Part shown: piece after piece, positions 14,280-21,052 of the stretch
Layout: each line of letters starts with the position of its first letter
Position numbering within the stretch: the first letter of the stretch is position 1
Virus record (IMG/VR): IMGVR_UViG_3300032144_000023
Coordinates: 1 to 44,708 of that record
Reading direction: 5' to 3' (one strand)
Source: a virus
DNA: 44,708 bases
The notes under the pieces: generated by a model
The model's database searches: none
What the model was told of the DNA's origin: nothing
What the model saw: only the letters and a program-made list of their open reading frames with translations
Position numbers and translations under genes: made by a program

Positions 14280-14625
14280 GGGGTATCTCGTACTTCTACC
14301 TACATGGGGCGGAGTGAGCAGACCACTTCGGTCAGAGACAAGTGGGCAGGTGAAAAATGAAACAATGTCAAGCTGTTAGGTCCAAAAAACCGGGTAGCTC
14401 ACTCACTCACCGCTTTTCTCACCGCAGAGAGCCGTATGGGAAAAGCGACCAAAATCCTAACTTAGGGGTCCTAAAGCTGGGATTTTCATATACAGAGTCT
14501 CTGATACAGAAGTGGACTAGTGTACTAAGTGTACTAGTATATATATATCTATATGTAATCATTCAGAATCTCTGCAGCCCCCTCGGTAGTCCCCTCACGT
14601 CAGTTAGCTCACTCCGGGGTCGAGC
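14280..14625. other. AT-rich island with nested inverted repeats: candidate replication origin
   Basis: This 350-bp stretch breaks the high-GC pattern. Inverted pairs: CGCTTTTC (14411-14418)/GAAAAGCG (14440-14447) and AAAATCC (14451-14457)/GGATTTT (14480-14486), with CTTAGG...CCTAAAG between. CAGAG-T-CTCTG follows near 14493-14503, then a direct repeat AGTGTACTA twice in tandem (about 14518-14536). Beyond this lies an alternating TA run TATATATATAT around 14537-14553, a natural melting element. A frame open from ATG 14357 to 14629 has no coding character. Position after the helicase gene supports an origin; a terminator or leader function for the genes behind it cannot be excluded. Confidence 0.55.
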
Positions 14626-15138
14626 ATGACCCAGATGCTCATCCCGGCAGCGCCCACCCGTGCTCCCGCCCCCGCAGGAACCGCTCCAGCCGCTCGCAGG
14701 TGGTCAGAGACGAACGCCCCCGCTACCTCGGTGGCGGGGCGAGAGATCGGGGCGCTCAGAGCCGACCTGGTTGAGCACCTGCCGCTGCCGGTGGCGCTAC
14801 GCTTCGCGCGCGCGAAGGTGCCCACTGTGACTTACGTGTGGGTTGCGTGGGGCACAGAGAACTACTCACACCTACGTCAAGCGCGTGTACCCGTCCTCAG
14901 TCGTGACGAGTGGTCAGTGCTCGTGCTGGGTACGTCGGTGGATGTCGCATCCAGTAGACACTTGGAGGCGCAGGTGAGCATCAAGGCGCGAGCGCCGCAC
15001 GTGGCCCTCACCCGTGAGTGGCTATGTGCGGGGTATGCACACACGCCCGTAGTCATAGCGTATCCGAGTGTGAATACGGTCAGCAGGAGCTGGGGCTTAG
15101 TGCTCACAGGCTACGGTGCCTGCGTTGGTCCGGCCTGA
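14626..15138 (+). CDS. Hypothetical protein after the origin candidate
   Basis: A 170-residue protein starting at ATG 14626. The first 40 residues are low-complexity Ala/Pro/Thr. Residues 45-170 look like a folded alpha/beta domain (LVEHLPLPVALRFARAKV, YVWVAWGTENY, VPVLSRDEWSVLVLGTSVDVA). No signal peptide or membrane helix is evident. It lies between the origin candidate and the RuvC-like gene. I do not recognise a family. Confidence 0.6.
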   Translation: MTQMLIPAAPTRAPAPAGTAPAARRWSETNAPATSVAGREIGALRADLVEHLPLPVALRFARAKVPTVTYVWVAWGTENYSHLRQARVPVLSRDEWSVLVLGTSVDVASSRHLEAQVSIKARAPHVALTREWLCAGYAHTPVVIAYPSVNTVSRSWGLVLTGYGACVGPA

Positions 15139-15159
15139 TCTTGTGGGGTCGGGAAACCG

Positions 15160-15747
15160 TTGAGAAACAAATCAACCCCCACCGTTAGGGGGCGCGCAAA
15201 GGCTCAACTCCAACGTATGGGACGCAAAGTCAAAAAAAATCTACCAGTCAGGGACGCACTGTCACCTGCCGGAAATAATAGCACCGTACTGGGGATAGAT
15301 ACGGCCAAGAACAGCGGGTACGCCGTCCGCATCCGGGGGCGCTTGATATTCAGCGGTGAGGTTAACACGCTGCGTCACGACCTGGTGACCGCGGTGGTGT
15401 TAGATGCGCTCGACGTAGCAGCCGAATCTAACAGTCGCCTGAGTGTCATATTCGAGCGCGCCTACGGGGGTCCTCGCTTCACCATCGAAGGGCTCGCGAT
15501 GGCGCGCGAGAGGTGGCTCGTGGTATTGCGTGATCACCGTAGTGTGGAATCACATACGGTCATGCCTAACAGGTGGCGACAGGACCTGTTCGGGAAACGG
15601 AAGGGCATGCGCCGGGCTGGCTGGCGCGCGCTCGAGATGGCATCGGCCCAGGCTGAGGTTGCGCGCGAGTGCAGACTGGGTCCGGACGAGGCAGCTGCGA
15701 TCTGCATCTCGCGCTGGGGGTCGGTATGGATATCAAGCGGGTACTAA
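15160..15747 (+). CDS. RuvC-like Holliday junction resolvase
   Basis: Up to 195 residues from TTG 15160; ATG 15217 is an alternative that would remove 19 basic residues. RNase H-fold resolvase signatures are in order: VLGIDTAKNSGYAV (catalytic Asp47), IFERAYGG (Glu99) and LGPDEAAAICIS (Asp176, Glu177). The expected role is to cut branched DNA intermediates during recombination-dependent replication or to debranch concatemers before packaging. A run of lysines (GRKVKKN) before the fold may help bind DNA. It belongs functionally with the RecB-like nuclease and RecD2 pair of the leftward operon. Confidence 0.8.
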   Translation: MRNKSTPTVRGRAKAQLQRMGRKVKKNLPVRDALSPAGNNSTVLGIDTAKNSGYAVRIRGRLIFSGEVNTLRHDLVTAVVLDALDVAAESNSRLSVIFERAYGGPRFTIEGLAMARERWLVVLRDHRSVESHTVMPNRWRQDLFGKRKGMRRAGWRALEMASAQAEVARECRLGPDEAAAICISRWGSVWISSGY

Positions 15748-15914
15748 GCAGTATGCGACTTGCGTGGCCACACTTCGATCGCTGGACGATCGCGCGCATC
15801 ATCGGCAGCGACGCTGAGACAGTGCGTCGCATTGAGTACGGGCACCTGGCTCCGCCCCCGGAGCTCCAGGAGAGCATCGAGAAGCTTGGTCGGCGCTGGG
15901 GGCGTTTCGTATGA
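15726..15914 (+). CDS. Small HTH protein
   Basis: A 62-residue protein starting at ATG 15726 inside the end of the resolvase gene (22-bp overlap). WTIARIIGSDAETVRRIEYGHL reads as a helix-turn-helix resembling sigma region 4 or a small Cro-like fold. Its stop overlaps the next small gene by 4 bp (ATGA). Possible transcription switch for later genes; function inferred only from the fold-like pattern. Confidence 0.6.
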   Translation: MDIKRVLSSMRLAWPHFDRWTIARIIGSDAETVRRIEYGHLAPPPELQESIEKLGRRWGRFV

Positions 15915-16057
15915 GCCCGATCTCGCGGCTGTTCGTGCTCACCTGGGCCGTGTGCGGGAGTTATGCCGCGCAGCGTCTCTGGCCGGGGGTCGTGATCACC
16001 CTGCTGGGCGGGGCGCTGGATATGGTGATCGTCTATGCAGATCAGCGGACAAAGTAG
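15911..16057 (+). CDS. 48-residue membrane protein (holin-like candidate)
   Basis: A short gene starting in an ATGA overlap with the preceding stop. The product has a short basic N-terminus (MSPISR), a hydrophobic stretch LFVLTWAVCGSYAA, a break with QRLWP, then a second hydrophobic stretch GVVITLLGGALDMVIVYA and the tail DQRTK. One or two transmembrane helices are likely, so it should sit in the inner membrane. Size and topology would allow a small holin, but it is far from the endolysin gene, so this is only a possibility. It overlaps the next gene by 23 bp. Confidence 0.55.
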   Translation: MSPISRLFVLTWAVCGSYAAQRLWPGVVITLLGGALDMVIVYADQRTK

Positions 16058-16526
16058 ACTGCGTGTCACGTGCGGGATGCCCGGGGCTGGCAAATCAACC
16101 TGGGCAGCGAAGCAGGATGGAGTAGTCCTGTCTGCAGACATCATCCGTACACAGCGGATGGATCCAGCGTTCGTGTTCGAGCGACTGTACCAGCGCTGCC
16201 GCGAGGAACTGCGGCGTGGTAGCATCGTGATCGTGGACACGTGCGCGCTGCGCGTGAACGATCGGATGGCGCTGCTCCGGATGGCCAGCGAAGCGCGCGC
16301 ACGCACGGAGGTCGTGGTGTTCACGACGCTCTGGCATGAGTGCAGGGAGCGCGACGTGCAGCGCGGTCAGCGCGCCAGCGGGGTGTCGTGGGACGAGACG
16401 CGCAAGCGCATGGCCGAGTCGCTGCGAGCGATCCCGGGTGAGCAGTGGGACGTGCGCACCTTCGTCCCGTACGCACGTCGAGTGTCCTTGGTATGTTGGT
16501 CTAGACCTATGTTGCGATCCTCATAG
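16035..16526 (+). CDS. P-loop polynucleotide-kinase-like protein
   Basis: A 163-residue protein with Walker A GMPGAGKST at residues 14-22, SADIIRTQR where PNK and zeta-type kinases hold an acidic/Arg substrate pocket, VIVDTCAL as Walker B-like strand, and a C-terminal Arg-rich lid (CRERDVQRGQR). This matches the kinase half of phage T4-type polynucleotide kinases without the phosphatase domain. Such enzymes phosphorylate 5'-OH ends of DNA or RNA and may repair nicked tRNA or DNA ends made by host defences. No RNA ligase partner is seen. Substrate is inferred. Confidence 0.7.
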   Translation: MQISGQSRLRVTCGMPGAGKSTWAAKQDGVVLSADIIRTQRMDPAFVFERLYQRCREELRRGSIVIVDTCALRVNDRMALLRMASEARARTEVVVFTTLWHECRERDVQRGQRASGVSWDETRKRMAESLRAIPGEQWDVRTFVPYARRVSLVCWSRPMLRSS

Positions 16527-16546
16527 TGCGAGCGTATGGTACACGC

Positions 16547-16828
16547 ATGTCAGACACCGCTAAGGTCGTACCGATCAGGTCCCGTAAGGCCAAGCACCGC
16601 GCTGAGCATTACGACAAGCGCAGTGAGCGCTACCAGCTCGAGATCACCGAGCGCGAGCTCAAGCGCCTGCGCAAGTTCGTCGAGGTCGAAGGCGCGGCTG
16701 AGATCGCGGGCAGCATCGACATCTCGGAGAACACGCTGATGAAGGTGTGTGCTGGGTTCATGGAGCAATGCCGGCTGAGCACGAGGCAGAAGGTGCGGGA
16801 GTTCTTCGGCGCGTGGCGGGAGCCGTGA
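16547..16828 (+). CDS. Small HTH regulator
   Basis: A 93-residue basic protein; ATG 16547 is chosen over GTG 16526, but neither has a good ribosome site. Residues about 35-75 form a helix-turn-helix-like unit: RELKRLRKFVEVEGAAEIAGSIDISENTLMKVCAGFM. The N-terminus is Lys/Arg-rich. It begins a series of short overlapping genes and could regulate them or the late operon. The family is not recognised beyond the DNA-binding pattern. Confidence 0.6.
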   Translation: MSDTAKVVPIRSRKAKHRAEHYDKRSERYQLEITERELKRLRKFVEVEGAAEIAGSIDISENTLMKVCAGFMEQCRLSTRQKVREFFGAWREP

Positions 16829-17496
16829 GCGGCGCAGCGTGGAGCGTTGAGCTGCTGCGCCATGTGGCGCGCAACGCTGAGCGGTACGAATACTGGGTGG
16901 ACCGCTGTGATCCCGTGAAGGGGCTGATCATCACGAAGTCGAGCGCAGCGCCCCGCCTCGATCACGAGACGATGATCATCATGGGGCTCGTGGGGACGTG
17001 GGTTCGGTCGGGGTTGCCCACGGTGCGCATCGAGAATGAAAAGAGGCTCACTCGGCTGGGCGTTTCGAAGCCCGAGCAGCGCCCCGCTGAGCCTTGGGAG
17101 GGCTGGCTCATTGAGTACCCGCGGGACCAGCGCACCGTGATGTTACTAGGCTCAGATGGCAACGCTGACCCTGTTAGAATGACACTAGTCATCAACGTAA
17201 GCGGGCTGTGGTCTTACTTCAGCATGTGTCATCGCGTTGACTTCAGTGAGTTCGGTCGGACCGCTGAGTACCTGCGCGATAGCGTTCCCGATGCGGAGAA
17301 CTGCTGGAAGGGGATGGCCACCATGCCCGTGACCCCGGAGGACCGTCGCGCGTGGCAGCTGATGAACAACGTGGTGCTCAACTCAGCGATCGCCCTGGGC
17401 GAGATCGAGGGTGTGCGCCGCCAGGGGCCCGAGCGCGCTGGGCGGGTGCGTGGGCGCTATCCTGCGGGTGACTACGTGCTGGAGGCGGTACCGTGA
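16825..17496 (+). CDS. Hypothetical early protein
   Basis: A 223-residue protein starting at GTG 16825 in a 4-bp overlap; the longer frame from 16747 would run antiparallel to no known domain and overlaps the HTH gene. Features: an N-terminal segment VELLRHVARNAERYEYWVDRCDPVKG, a middle beta region (WEGWLIEYPRDQRTVMLLG) and a basic C-terminus (RRQGPERAGRVRGRYPAGDYV). No catalytic motif is visible. It is translationally coupled to the gene downstream. Function unknown. Confidence 0.6.
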   Translation: MSGAAWSVELLRHVARNAERYEYWVDRCDPVKGLIITKSSAAPRLDHETMIIMGLVGTWVRSGLPTVRIENEKRLTRLGVSKPEQRPAEPWEGWLIEYPRDQRTVMLLGSDGNADPVRMTLVINVSGLWSYFSMCHRVDFSEFGRTAEYLRDSVPDAENCWKGMATMPVTPEDRRAWQLMNNVVLNSAIALGEIEGVRRQGPERAGRVRGRYPAGDYVLEAVP

Positions 17497-17846
17497 GCGA
17501 GATCAAAGGCTGGGAGGTGGAGTGGGCGAAGCTGCTGGCGGGGATGGGTTCCGCGTGTCGTGAGCTCGCCGAACGCTATCCGGCTGTACGCAACGGGCAT
17601 GTGGCATGCTACCGCTCCACCGAGAATCCTCGGCACCACTATCGAATCTACTCCTACAATGAGAACCTGACTGTAACCTTGATACACGGAGATGACAGCT
17701 CACTGCCGGGGGTGAACACGTTCGGGCAGCCGGCTGAGCAGCTGATCGCGTGTGACTGCGGGAAGTGGGAGTGGCCGACCGAGGAGAACATTGCTCGCAC
17801 ACGCGAGCGCACGGAGCGGACGGGGGCGAAGCGCCGTGGCAACTGA
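17493..17846 (+). CDS. Hypothetical early protein
   Basis: A 117-residue protein in an ATGA-type overlap with the preceding gene. The centre is beta-like (HYRIYSYNENLTVTLIHGDDSSLPGVNTFG), followed by a CDCGKWEW motif and a Lys/Arg/Glu-rich C-terminal helix. I recognise no family. Coupling to both neighbours supports its reality. Confidence 0.6.
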   Translation: MSEIKGWEVEWAKLLAGMGSACRELAERYPAVRNGHVACYRSTENPRHHYRIYSYNENLTVTLIHGDDSSLPGVNTFGQPAEQLIACDCGKWEWPTEENIARTRERTERTGAKRRGN

Positions 17847-18336
17847 ACCCTGGATGACCGAGCCGAGCGCGAAGGCGTTCGAGTCGAGCGGGTATCTCTG
17901 CGAGATGCTCCGTAACATCGCAACGGGCACCTGGGCGGGGTATGTGACGGTGTCCGATGGCCACCCGTGGTACGGGCTCGATGCTCACGCGAGCGTGACT
18001 CCGCTGGGCGACGTCTACCTCACCGAGCGCACTGGTCCGCTGGACGTGATGATCGAACTATTCAGCAGCGAGCAGCGTGAGCTCGGGAAGCTCAGCCTCA
18101 CGCTCGCGCTCGACGTGCACGGGGGCGTGACGTATGCGAAGGGGCAGCCGGATGCGGAGTGGACGTTCGGCTTCCACTGCGCGCACGCGGGTGACTTCAT
18201 GCCCGGGCTCGTGCGCCCTGGTATGACCGATCGACTGTTCGATGGCTGGCCGTATCGCGACATCGACTACGTGACAGGGCAGTGCGCGCGGCTGGCGGCG
18301 CAGCTGCGCCTGGTCGCGACGAGGGGGACCCGATGA
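17836..18336 (+). CDS. Conserved phage hypothetical protein
   Basis: A 166-residue protein from GTG 17836 (ATG 17854 is an alternative 6 residues further in). The C-terminal part, FGFHCAHAGDFMPGL followed by WPYRDIDYVTGQCARLAAQLR, matches a pattern common to small phage proteins in which 'GFDCAHAGD' precedes a 'YRDxxYVxxxCxxLA' helix. The N-terminal part has a beta region (WAGYVTVSDGHPWYG). Those relatives have no known function. Its stop overlaps the next start by 4 bp. Confidence 0.7.
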   Translation: MATEPWMTEPSAKAFESSGYLCEMLRNIATGTWAGYVTVSDGHPWYGLDAHASVTPLGDVYLTERTGPLDVMIELFSSEQRELGKLSLTLALDVHGGVTYAKGQPDAEWTFGFHCAHAGDFMPGLVRPGMTDRLFDGWPYRDIDYVTGQCARLAAQLRLVATRGTR

Positions 18337-18740
18337 CCGACGTATACGACGAAGTGATGATGGACATCCCGGACTGGGCGTACGGGCTGTTCCCGGAGGC
18401 GCCGATCGCGTTCCAGCGTGAGCCTGACAGACTGTTCGGGCCCTGGTGCTACCGTGAGATCGGGCTCAGGCGCATGGCTGCGCTGTATGTCATCTGCACC
18501 GCGCGGCTCGAGCGCGATGGCCGGCGCTGGATGCATGTGTCCTGCTCGAGGCGCACCGGGCTGCCGACCTGGCGCGACCTCACGCTCGTCAAGCACACGT
18601 TCGTCGGTGACGAGCGCGTGGCCGTGCAGGTGTTCCCTGTCGCAAGTGAATACGTCAACTATGACGCTAACACCTTGCATCTGTGGTCGTGTCTGGACGG
18701 GGCTGTGGTGCCCGACTTCCGAGCGCAGGGGGTCATATGA
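18333..18740 (+). CDS. DUF7694-like small phage protein
   Basis: A 135-residue protein from ATG 18333. The second half reads WMHVSCSRRTGLPTWRDLTLVKHTFVGD, then VQVFPVASEYVNYDANTLHLWSC. This follows the pattern of a widespread phage family: 'HVSxSxxxRxPTWxxLxxVKxxFxGxxxxAxQVxPxxxxYVNxxxxxLHLW'. The function of the family is unknown to me. It commonly sits among small early genes, as here. Confidence 0.75.
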   Translation: MTDVYDEVMMDIPDWAYGLFPEAPIAFQREPDRLFGPWCYREIGLRRMAALYVICTARLERDGRRWMHVSCSRRTGLPTWRDLTLVKHTFVGDERVAVQVFPVASEYVNYDANTLHLWSCLDGAVVPDFRAQGVI

Positions 18741-19006
18741 GAGACAAGCTCGCACACGAGTGTCTGCAGTGCATGTCGCTCGGTCGGTCTGGCGATGCCG
18801 AGCTGTATCTGTGCCGAGCGGCTGCGGAGCCCTGTCTGATCGCGCGCAAGGGCACGAGCCCGAACGACTACGAGGCGCTGTCGCTGCGCGATGCGGTGGT
18901 CAGCGGGGATCTGTCAGGTCGGCTGCTCGAGGCGCTCACGCGGGCAGCACGGCGTGGCTACGTACCGAGCTGGATGGTCCGGGCTGCCGGCAGGAGGAGC
19001 AACTGA
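18737..19006 (+). CDS. Small Cys-motif protein, paralogue 1 of 3
   Basis: An 89-residue protein in an ATGA overlap with the preceding gene. The N-terminus has HECLQCMSLGRSGDAELYLCRAA, then VIAR-like CLIARKGTSPNDYEAL and a C-terminal helix LLEALTRAARRGYV. The same layout (H-x-C-x-x-C, D-x-x-L-Y-x-C, I/FAR-x-G, rAxaRGl) is found in the genes at 20464-20673 and 20670-20927. The three or four Cys/His residues could bind one zinc ion. Function unknown. Confidence 0.65.
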   Translation: MRDKLAHECLQCMSLGRSGDAELYLCRAAAEPCLIARKGTSPNDYEALSLRDAVVSGDLSGRLLEALTRAARRGYVPSWMVRAAGRRSN

Positions 19007-19488
19007 TGCCCGCGATCGAGCCTACACACACGTGCTTCGATGATGCGCTCGAGTTCTTTGAGCTGCTCAGGCTGAGCGAGCCCGAGGTTCAGTCGTACGT
19101 GCGCGAGTCGCTCTGCATCGCGCACGGGATCTGTGAGAGCGCCTCCGGGGAGCGATGGGTGCACGCGTGGGTCGAGGAGATACGTGACGACGACCCAGAC
19201 CGAGCCGACTGGCCCCGCCACGTCGTCTGGCAGGGCATGCGGTGCGGCTCAGGCAAGGGCTGGTTCGCGGTGGGCGCTGAGTGGTTCTACACGGCCTTCC
19301 GCGTGCAGGAGCGCGAGCTCTACCGGGTCGAGCAGTTCGGCATGCTCAACCTGCTGAGCGGTCACTATGGGCCCTGGAACCCGCGCTACCTGGCGATGAT
19401 GGGTGGAGGCGGTCGCGTGCTGGGCACCGTGGAGGGGGCATCACCGCTGGGCTTCGTGCTGCCGGACGGAGCGCCGGACCCCGTATGA
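19006..19488 (+). CDS. Hypothetical early protein
   Basis: A 160-residue protein starting at ATG 19006, which shares one base with the preceding stop and has a good Shine-Dalgarno (AGGAGGA). It is acidic at the start (CFDDALEFFELLRLSEPEVQ) and Trp/Gly-rich in the middle (GERWVHAWVEEI, GSGKGWFAVGAEWFYTAFRVQ). GSGKG lacks the spacing of a true Walker A. No family is recognised. Confidence 0.6.
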   Translation: MPAIEPTHTCFDDALEFFELLRLSEPEVQSYVRESLCIAHGICESASGERWVHAWVEEIRDDDPDRADWPRHVVWQGMRCGSGKGWFAVGAEWFYTAFRVQERELYRVEQFGMLNLLSGHYGPWNPRYLAMMGGGGRVLGTVEGASPLGFVLPDGAPDPV

Positions 19489-19724
19489 GCGCACGCAGGG
19501 TCACGCTGGAGCTGGATGGAGTGATCTATCAGCTGGGCTTCGATGAACGGCGTGATGCTGCGCGCTTCATGGTGTCTAACGCCGGACGCATCGTCGCCCA
19601 GGGGCTGATCACCACCGACTGCTTCGAGCCAGCGCTGCAGCTTGACGAGCCCGAGCGCCCCCTGGACCCGCGCATCGCGGATGCCCTGCTGAGCGCGTGG
19701 CTGGTCATGAGAGCGGGGCTATAG
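19485..19724 (+). CDS. Small hypothetical protein
   Basis: A 79-residue protein starting in an ATGA overlap. It has a beta N-terminus (RRVTLELDGVIYQLGFDERRDAARF) and a C-terminal helix (PRIADALLSAWLVMRAG). Coupling to the upstream gene supports expression; no function can be assigned. Confidence 0.55.
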   Translation: MSARRVTLELDGVIYQLGFDERRDAARFMVSNAGRIVAQGLITTDCFEPALQLDEPERPLDPRIADALLSAWLVMRAGL

Positions 19725-19726
19725 GC

Positions 19727-20032
19727 ATGGTGCGCGTGCATTACTCTCACGTGGCGGCGCAGCCATGTCCGTGCCCCACGTGCAGGGCAGTCGTCGAGGT
19801 CGCTACTAACACAGGTGAAGGTGACTCCTCACGACCTGAGCCAGGGTCGCTAGTGCTCTGTCTCAGGTGCGGTCACCCGTCGGTCTTCGCTGCTGACATG
19901 ACGCTCAGGCACCTGTTGTCTGCTGAGCTTAGAGACGCATGTCGGGACCCCGGGTTCACGCGCGCGCACCTGGGCATGCTGAGCAAGCGCCGGCAGCACC
20001 GTCGCACGCACGGGGGTGGGGGCGATGACTAG
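19727..20032 (+). CDS. Zinc-ribbon protein
   Basis: A 101-residue protein from ATG 19727. CPCPTC near residue 15 and LCLRCGHPSVFA near residue 46 form a CxxC...CxxC zinc ribbon, followed by a helical basic tail (RAHLGMLSKRRQHRRTHG). Such small zinc ribbons in phages often bind DNA or RNA polymerase. It overlaps the next gene, itself a Cys-motif protein, by 8 bp. Confidence 0.65.
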   Translation: MVRVHYSHVAAQPCPCPTCRAVVEVATNTGEGDSSRPEPGSLVLCLRCGHPSVFAADMTLRHLLSAELRDACRDPGFTRAHLGMLSKRRQHRRTHGGGGDD

Positions 20033-20483
20033 AGCACGCAAGCGCCGGCTGCCATGCCCGCACTGCGGTCGGCCACGTGTGTGTACGGATGCAGCGCGCG
20101 CTGAGAACCCGTATTGCGCGTCATGCCTACATGAGCGCATGGACACTGCGCGTGTGCACGCGAATAAAGGCAACTCCTCAGACGAGGACTGCGACAAAGG
20201 CAACTGCTGGGTAGGCGTTGGCACGCGTGGCGTAACGTCGCGAAAGAACTCAGGAATCCGCCTCGGGCATGGGGGGCTCTACAGTGACAGGGGCCGCAGC
20301 GCCGGGGGACGGTCAGCCGAAAAACCGGCCAAAAAATCGGAGAAACTGAGAAGCGTGTACGATTTTCGAGACACCCTGGGAAACCTGGAATCCCAAACCG
20401 CGGACAGTGCGGCGAGTCTGGAAGTTGCTTTTGTGGGGTGCAGTTGCCATAAGGAGGTGCGCAGTGCCACGACATACGCATGA
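20025..20483 (+). CDS. Cys-motif protein with low-complexity C-terminal half
   Basis: A 152-residue protein from ATG 20025. Residues 8-45 (LPCPHCGRPRVC ... NPYCASCLHERM) form a convincing zinc ribbon. From about residue 50 the sequence becomes Ser/Gly/Lys-rich and unlike a fold. The DNA there (20160-20460) has A-runs and a 10-bp direct repeat, AAAGGCAACT at 20166-20175 and 20196-20205. The true gene may have been shorter and extended by a lost stop, or this region may be a non-coding insert. The frame ends 20 bp inside the next gene. Confidence 0.5.
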   Translation: MTRARKRRLPCPHCGRPRVCTDAARAENPYCASCLHERMDTARVHANKGNSSDEDCDKGNCWVGVGTRGVTSRKNSGIRLGHGGLYSDRGRSAGGRSAEKPAKKSEKLRSVYDFRDTLGNLESQTADSAASLEVAFVGCSCHKEVRSATTYA

Positions 20484-20673
20484 CTGCGGTGAGTGTGTGT
20501 TCCTCGGGGAGTACGTTGACTTCGACCTGTACTGCTGCGCCGGGGCCACGCTGTTCGCGCGATACGGCAGCGTGCCCGGTGACTGCATCACACGCTCAGC
20601 TGAGCGCGCTCCCGGTGGTCCTGCGCCGATCACCGAGGCTGCCCGCCTGGCGCGCGCGAGGGGGCTGCTGTGA
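20464..20673 (+). CDS. Small Cys-motif protein, paralogue 2 of 3
   Basis: A 69-residue protein from GTG 20464, chosen because a very strong Shine-Dalgarno (AAGGAGGT) ends 5 bases before it. It reads HDCGECVFLGEYVDFDLYCC, then LFARYGSVPGD and a C-terminal RLARARGLL. The next gene shares HDC..CVFLGE....DLY.C almost exactly, so the two are a tandem duplication; the gene at 18737 is a more distant copy. Possible single zinc site. Confidence 0.7.
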   Translation: MPRHTHDCGECVFLGEYVDFDLYCCAGATLFARYGSVPGDCITRSAERAPGGPAPITEAARLARARGLL

Positions 20674-20927
20674 GCCGCTACGAGCACGACTGTAGTGACT
20701 GTGTGTTCTTAGGTGAACACGAAGACTATGACCTGTACGTGTGCGAGCGGAACCCGGTGGCGGCTGAGCGGTCGGTGATCGCGCGCTTCGGCAGCGCCGG
20801 GGACTATCTGTCGATGCGAGCGCGCTACCTGGCGATGGTCCCCGACGTGACGATGCCTGGTGACGTCGCCCTGGTGGAGGCGCTACGTCGGGCTCAGGCG
20901 CGAGGACTGGTGACGACGCGGCAGTAG
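20670..20927 (+). CDS. Small Cys-motif protein, paralogue 3 of 3
   Basis: An 85-residue protein starting at GTG 20670 in a 4-bp overlap with paralogue 2. It reads HDCSDCVFLGEHEDYDLYVCERN, then VIARFGSAGDYLSM and a C-terminal LRRAQARGLVTT. It is slightly longer than paralogue 2 between the Cys part and the helix. Relatives of this layout occur in many phages without a known role. It is the last gene of the rightward early operon, before a large hairpin. Confidence 0.7.
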   Translation: MSRYEHDCSDCVFLGEHEDYDLYVCERNPVAAERSVIARFGSAGDYLSMRARYLAMVPDVTMPGDVALVEALRRAQARGLVTTRQ

Positions 20928-20940
20928 CGGTACGCTGCCT

Positions 20941-21024
20941 GAGCTCGGCCACTGGGCCCCACGTACAGCGTGCGCCGGGGCCTTCGGTGTGTATGCGGTG
21001 GGAAGGCAACCCGTGGCCGAGCTC
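20941..21024. terminator. Large structured intergenic hairpin between convergent operons
   Basis: Perfect 12-bp arms GAGCTCGGCCAC (20941-20952) and GTGGCCGAGCTC (21013-21024) close an 84-base element. Inside, GGCCCC (20955-20960) pairs with GGGGCC (20977-20982) and GGG (21000-21002) can pair with CCC (21010-21012), giving a three-way-junction-like shape. It lies between genes that converge on it, so a bidirectional terminator is the simplest reading, though the internal structure is more elaborate than one needs. Confidence 0.6.
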
Positions 21025-21052
21025 TCTCAAACGCGAGCACATGCGCTCACAT

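Noticed and set aside
14357-14629. 90-residue frame across the AT-rich island
   Set aside because: Composition is that of non-coding AT-rich DNA and the frame ends just inside the next gene.
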